NCBI GenBank assembly: GCA_002307215.1
Contig: DBTU01000043.1
Coordinates: 1 to 50,598 of the forward strand
Direction: 5' to 3'
Source: Lachnoclostridium sp. UBA1308
Lineage (GTDB): Bacteria > Bacillota > Clostridia > Lachnospirales > Lachnospiraceae
Length of the DNA stretch: 50,598 nt
The position numbers were made by a program, and so were the translations under genes. Numbering within the stretch: position 1 is the first letter of the stretch; the number at the start of each line of letters is the position of its first letter. This document shows, in pieces, positions 50,462-50,598 of the stretch. The notes under the pieces were generated by a model, which was not told the DNA's origin, made no database searches, and saw only the letters and a list, made by a program, of their open reading frames with translations.

Positions 50462-50490
50462 TTGACAAATAAGTATTAATATATTATTAT
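50462..50490 (+). promoter_or_regulatory. promoter of the gene beyond the window end
   Basis: TTGACA (50462-50467) and TATTAT (50485-50490) with a 17-bp spacer. AGTAA/TTACT around 50499-50511 is a small inverted repeat downstream of the -10. Confidence 0.6.
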
Positions 50491-50540
50491 ATATATCAGT
50501 AACAGTTACTATTATTAAAAAATAAAGCCAATAAATTTTA

Positions 50541-50598
50541 AAGGAGTAATATAGTGTGAAAGAAAGTAGTGGATAGCCAAAAAATGGCCGCATTTGAC
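50541..50598 (+). other. ribosome site and possible start of a truncated gene
   Basis: AAGGAG at 50541-50546 marks a gene start. GTG at 50556 at good spacing gives only six codons before TAG. The frame open to the window edge (GTG 50569, ATG 50584, reading MAAFD) has poor spacing. The real start cannot be decided from this fragment. Confidence 0.3.

Overview
The window looks like a chromosomal segment of a spore-forming, low-GC member of the Clostridia, most likely Lachnospiraceae (Lachnoclostridium or Anaerocolumna-like). The evidence is AT-rich DNA with strong AGGAGG ribosome sites and sigma-A promoters, T-box riboswitches, sporulation genes (spoIIR, a CotS-like kinase, a SPOCS/LysM protein), a c-di-AMP receptor, Veg, DUF951, an archaeal-type short ProRS and a type-2 IleRS. 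I see no rRNA, tRNA, prophage, IS transposase or CRISPR. Assignments come from reading motifs by eye; no database was searched.

Layout. 1-3.7 kb: a dispersed-repeat fragment, a T-box leader, proS, a decayed ORF in frame behind proS, and cca. 3.7-9.6 kb: a CotS-like kinase, a PEGA-domain membrane protein, a coiled-coil membrane protein and pgi. 9.6-15.2 kb (minus strand): a LacI-type regulator followed by a two-subunit ABC exporter with one predicted degenerate ATPase site, and a hemolysin III family protein. 15.5-19.3 kb (plus strand): DUF951, a HAD phosphatase, exonuclease III, a cyclase-family protein and an HD-GYP protein. 19.4-27.2 kb: an unknown ORF, an SLC13/ArsB-like carrier with a small partner, TetR plus MBL hydrolase, a PrcB-like lipoprotein, Veg, a SPOCS/LysM protein and a Ser/Thr/Lys-rich protein behind a strongly palindromic leader. 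27.3-38.2 kb (mostly minus): ispE, spoIIR, DUF1934, CapA-like, an anchored protein, plsC, a VanY-type carboxypeptidase, pncB and a hybrid histidine kinase. 38.7-50.6 kb (plus): asparaginase, T-box/ileS, a c-di-AMP receptor, a trigger-factor-like lipoprotein, a YgiQ radical SAM protein with a repeat tail, a DEAD-box helicase and PerR.

The most unusual content is intergenic. Family R1 (5 copies, about 60-165 bp) is a palindromic element ending in GGCTGAAC. Four copies end 28-31 bp upstream of the predicted -35 box of proS, pgi, the c-di-AMP receptor gene and the DEAD-box helicase gene; the fifth lies about 48 bp upstream of a possible pncB promoter. One copy begins at the ileS stop codon. Family R2 (5 copies) consists of two conserved hairpins, the first with a gaaaagca-type loop. 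It sits just upstream of start codons, keeps its pairing through G-U changes, and in two copies carries extra apical hairpins. Together with competing helices over a ribosome site near 26.49 kb, these are the best candidates for undescribed regulatory elements.
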